NCBI GenBank assembly: GCA_964389925.1
Contig: CAYMGE010000025.1
Location: forward strand, 1 to 64,000
Direction of reading: 5' to 3'
Source: CALECP01 sp964389925
GTDB lineage: Bacteria; Chloroflexota; Anaerolineae; Promineifilales; Promineifilaceae
Length of the DNA stretch: 64,000 nt
Positions 61,539-64,000 of the stretch are shown piece by piece. Made by a program: the position numbers and the translations under genes. Every line of letters begins with the position of its first letter. Positions within the stretch are counted from its first letter, which is position 1. The notes under the pieces are model-generated. The model worked only from the letters and a program-made list of their open reading frames with translations. It was not told the origin of the DNA and made no database searches.

Positions 61539-62450
61539 TCACATGAGCGCATCTGCCATCTCAACAATCTCATCCTTCATCGTCAACACGTCGCGCCAGC
61601 GTTGGGGAATGCCGCTTGCGCCATAAAACGCACCTGCGATCTGCCCATAGACGGCGCCGGTCGTGTCTGCATCTTCGCCCAAGTTGACGGCGAGACGTGC
61701 GCCGCTGGCAAAATCCTCAGAATGATAAAACGCCCAGAGTGCCGCTTCGAGCGACTGGACGACATAGCCCGTGCCGCGAATGTTGGGCGGGTTTTTGTGT
61801 TTGAAGCAGCCTTCCGCGATTTTGGCGATTTCCGCGACAAGTGGCTCATCTGCGAATAGCGTATAGCTATCGGCGTAGGGCAGCATCAGCGTGTGCTTTT
61901 CTGCGCCACTGGCTGCGAGGGCGATTAGCGTGCCAAAATAGCGACAGGCATCGATACAGGCGCGTGCGCCGTGTGTTGTGCGCGACGATTGCGCTGAGAA
62001 CTTCACAACTTCTTCCAAATCTGCTCGGAAAAAGAGGGGGACAGGGGCGAGGCGCATGATTGAGCCGTTGCCGGCCGAGTAGGGGTCAGTTGATCCACTA
62101 AACGGCTCCCCTGTCTGCACAAAGCGACGCAATGCGCGAGCTGTCGTATTGCCGATGTCAAAACAAAATCCAGTGCTGCTCATGTACCCATCCTGCCACC
62201 AGCGCACATAACGCTGCATTTGATCAGTGGGTGAAAAGCCGCCCTGCTCGATCAGGCTTTTTGCCAAGCACAACGCCATCGACGTATCGTCTGTCCATTG
62301 CCCCGCCTGTAAGCTAAATGGCCCTCCGCCCTCGATCTCACTGATCGGTTCAAACGTATTTGGTTGTGTAAATTCAAGTGTGGTTCCGAGCGCGTCTCCG
62401 GCCGAAAGGCCGAGCAACGCACCGCGATAGCGATCTTGTTTTGTTATCAT
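61539..62450 (-). CDS. ADP-ribosylglycohydrolase family protein
   Basis: A 303-residue ARH-family enzyme that would remove ADP-ribose from proteins or small molecules. The N-terminal GALLGLSAGDALGTTLEF at 10-27, the metal ligands in AGQWTDDTSMALCLAKSL near 49, and the C-terminal NLGEDADTTGAVYGQIAGAF near 254 match the two-metal active site. All key aspartates appear intact. It stands alone and is leftward. Similar enzymes include nitrogenase-reactivating DraG, but no nif gene is present, so the target is not known. Confidence 0.9.
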   Translation of the reverse strand: MITKQDRYRGALLGLSAGDALGTTLEFTQPNTFEPISEIEGGGPFSLQAGQWTDDTSMALCLAKSLIEQGGFSPTDQMQRYVRWWQDGYMSSTGFCFDIGNTTARALRRFVQTGEPFSGSTDPYSAGNGSIMRLAPVPLFFRADLEEVVKFSAQSSRTTHGARACIDACRYFGTLIALAASGAEKHTLMLPYADSYTLFADEPLVAEIAKIAEGCFKHKNPPNIRGTGYVVQSLEAALWAFYHSEDFASGARLAVNLGEDADTTGAVYGQIAGAFYGASGIPQRWRDVLTMKDEIVEMADALM

Positions 62451-62515
62451 ACTCAGAAGCGTAACGTAAAGCGGCTTATTTCACAATGCGACCCAATCCT
62501 ATTCTATGGGAAACG

Positions 62516-62580
62516 GGGCGAGATAAACGGAATTGGCTTGTGCTTTTCTCGAAATTATGCGCCGTTTACCTAGACCCTAC
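62516..62580. repeat. Decayed relative of the MITE at 4416-4607
   Basis: GGGCGAGATAAACGG (62516-62530) then TTGGCTTGTGC (62533-62543) and CCGTTTACCTAGACCCTAC (62562-62580) match the minus strand of the MITE at 4416-4607 with few changes. The outer ends and target duplication are not recognisable. It lies in the 338-bp gap 62451-62788 before the membrane sensor gene, which otherwise shows no gene. A truncated old copy is the best explanation. Confidence 0.65.
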
Positions 62581-62788
62581 ATCTCATATCCCTTCATCTT
62601 TTACTGAAATGAAATGCACTCGTTGGGGTGTCAAGTTATTTTTGTCGCCTACAAATTGAAAAAACAGATGGTTCTCGACCAACTTCGGCCCACAGTAAGT
62701 ACTGTCATTATTGAGTGTGTGGTCTTACTCTCGCTGTCACCTCTCAGCACAAGCTGTTATAATGCCTAAATATCTATCAGCGAGACCG

Positions 62789-64000
62789 ATGAGCGTAACA
62801 AATCAACCCGTAACCCCTAAACTTGCCCTTCTCCGCCACTACTTACGTGTGGCGATGCCGGCTTTTATTCTCATTGCCGTCGTCGTCCTAGCGGTCAACA
62901 TCTGGCAAACGCGCCGTCGTGCCTTACTTGAGATGGGGCAGTTAACAAGCATTTGGGCAGAAGCGACAACTGACGCGCTGCTCCCGCCGATCTCCAACTA
63001 TCAACTTTTCGTTTTGCAACCGCCTGATTTGGTAATTGCGCGGAATAGTGGTGGGTATCCATCGGCCGACAGTTGGCAACTCCCCAGCACCGCCAATGAA
63101 CAAACAAACGCCGCTCCGCTCGGCACAAGCTACAGCGTCGGCAACTGGCTGACGGGTGAGTTGTTTCATATTGTGCAAGAGGAACAGCAGACACTAGTGG
63201 CGCGACTGCCAGCACGTTCAACGGTGCGCGACGCGGTCGGCGCGTCGCTAATGTCGCTGATTGGATTGGCGATCTTGTTTGGTGTGGGTGGCGCAGTCAT
63301 TGAAACAAACGACCGTAGCCGGCACAAACACCTTCATCGCCTGATTGAAGAGTCGAACACAATCACAAACGGCATCATCGACACGTCGTTGACCCCTTCT
63401 CGACGCAGCGATTTGAACGAATTGACGCTGGCATTTGAGCAGATGCGACAGGCATTGAAGCAGCGGATCGACGAATCGGCCGAACTCCAGCGCACCACCC
63501 AACAAGTCACCAACACGCTCGACATCGAAGGTGGTCTCAAAGTCATTCTCAACGGTATGGAAACGGTGACAGAGGCGCGTGGCGCACGAGCGATTATCTT
63601 TAATCCAAATGGCGGCCGACCGCTGCAATACAGCTCATCGGGCGCGGTGCGTCAAGGCGGGCTAGATCGTCGCCTGCTGCTGCTCATCAAAAATACAGGA
63701 CGCGAAATCATTCTGCGTGACCTCAGTCAAATCCGCAAGCATCTCGAACTACCCGAAGACCGTGAAATCTCCGTCAACTCAATTTTGGCATTCCCACTTT
63801 ACGCACAGGAGCAGCTACATGGCATCCTCTGGCTTGGCTATGCGCGGCCGCTGGCAAGCGAACCAACGGGGATGGACATCATGCGCGCCTACGTTTCGCA
63901 AGCAGCGACGCTGGTCGCAAACGTCAAATTTCGCACGCGCTCAGAGCGTCAATATCGACGACTGGCGGCAGTCTTGGCGAGCGTTTTGGATGCCGTTGCT
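62789..64000 (+). CDS. Membrane-bound sensor protein, 5' part (GAF, window end)
   Basis: An ATG at 62789 opens a frame that stays open to the window end (404 codons). A span at about 22-41 (AMPAFILIAVVVLAVNIW) and a second near 151-167 (ASLMSLIGLAILFGVGGAV) flank an extracellular sensing region (42-150) without a known fold. A linker (about 170-240) with HLHRLIEESNTITNGIIDTS resembles a HAMP-like signalling helix. A GAF domain (about 245-395) follows with ILNGMETVTEARGARAII and FPLYAQEQLHGILWLGYARP. A further sensory domain seems to begin at the edge (SERQYRRLAAVLASVLDAVA). It is likely a kinase or cyclase sensor; the output domain is outside the window. Confidence 0.75.
   Translation, partial: MSVTNQPVTPKLALLRHYLRVAMPAFILIAVVVLAVNIWQTRRRALLEMGQLTSIWAEATTDALLPPISNYQLFVLQPPDLVIARNSGGYPSADSWQLPSTANEQTNAAPLGTSYSVGNWLTGELFHIVQEEQQTLVARLPARSTVRDAVGASLMSLIGLAILFGVGGAVIETNDRSRHKHLHRLIEESNTITNGIIDTSLTPSRRSDLNELTLAFEQMRQALKQRIDESAELQRTTQQVTNTLDIEGGLKVILNGMETVTEARGARAIIFNPNGGRPLQYSSSGAVRQGGLDRRLLLLIKNTGREIILRDLSQIRKHLELPEDREISVNSILAFPLYAQEQLHGILWLGYARPLASEPTGMDIMRAYVSQAATLVANVKFRTRSERQYRRLAAVLASVLDAVA

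Overview
The window looks like chromosomal DNA of a free-living bacterium of about 50% GC, most likely a Chloroflexota member near Anaerolineae/Ardenticatenia. This is inferred from a secreted protein with a Y-L-P-L-V motif, very long GAF-rich histidine kinases, a giant secreted propeller protein, and scattered rather than single-operon amino-acid and pyrimidine genes. No rRNA, tRNA, CRISPR array, prophage or intact transposase gene was seen. The palindrome CGGCCG, usually as TCGGCCGA or GCGGCCGA, occurs about 150 times by eye in 64 kb, against about 16 expected by chance. It behaves like a highly iterated palindrome and is sparse over several accessory-looking modules.

Layout. 0-11.5 kb: prephenate dehydratase, a GrdB/PrdB-like reductase with an in-frame TGA followed by a SECIS-like hairpin, glucokinase, 6-phosphogluconate dehydrogenase, a 192-bp MITE, phosphoglycerate kinase, a reductase and a methyltransferase, a MazEF-type module, an HD hydrolase, a broken nucleoside phosphorylase and branched-chain aminotransferase. 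11.5-22.1 kb: pyrB and pyrC behind a strong terminator-like hairpin, then a 2769-residue secreted protein with two CXXCH motifs and repeated beta-propeller and Ig-like modules. 22.4-32 kb: glycerol kinase, Tex, and a leftward group (polyprenyl synthase, M20 peptidase, FAD oxidoreductase, GT2) that could serve lipid or glycolipid synthesis. 32-40.2 kb: two crotonases flanking a TetR gene with a symmetric promoter/operator, a SnoaL-like protein, then a TetR/glycosyltransferase/P-type ATPase module with its own promoter and operator. 40.2-51.4 kb: a BrnT-type module, small envelope genes, a translin homologue, hisB-VOC-hisH-hisA, ferredoxin, a PqqD-like protein and a BY-kinase.

51.6-59.9 kb is the most distinctive block: three tightly packed genes encoding an S1-REC-GAF-histidine kinase, a 1738-residue REC-multiGAF-histidine kinase and a REC protein with a conserved-looking tail. 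They overlap or abut and end at a clean terminator, so they probably form one phosphorelay with an RNA-binding-type input. The last 4 kb hold an M20 carboxypeptidase, an ADP-ribosylglycohydrolase, a decayed relative of the MITE, and the start of another membrane sensor that runs off the window.

The observations most worth following are the candidate selenoprotein, the iterated palindrome, the S1-containing kinase operon, the giant diheme propeller protein, the pyrC leader terminator, and the two TetR promoter/operator regions. All functions are read from sequence motifs alone; no search was run.
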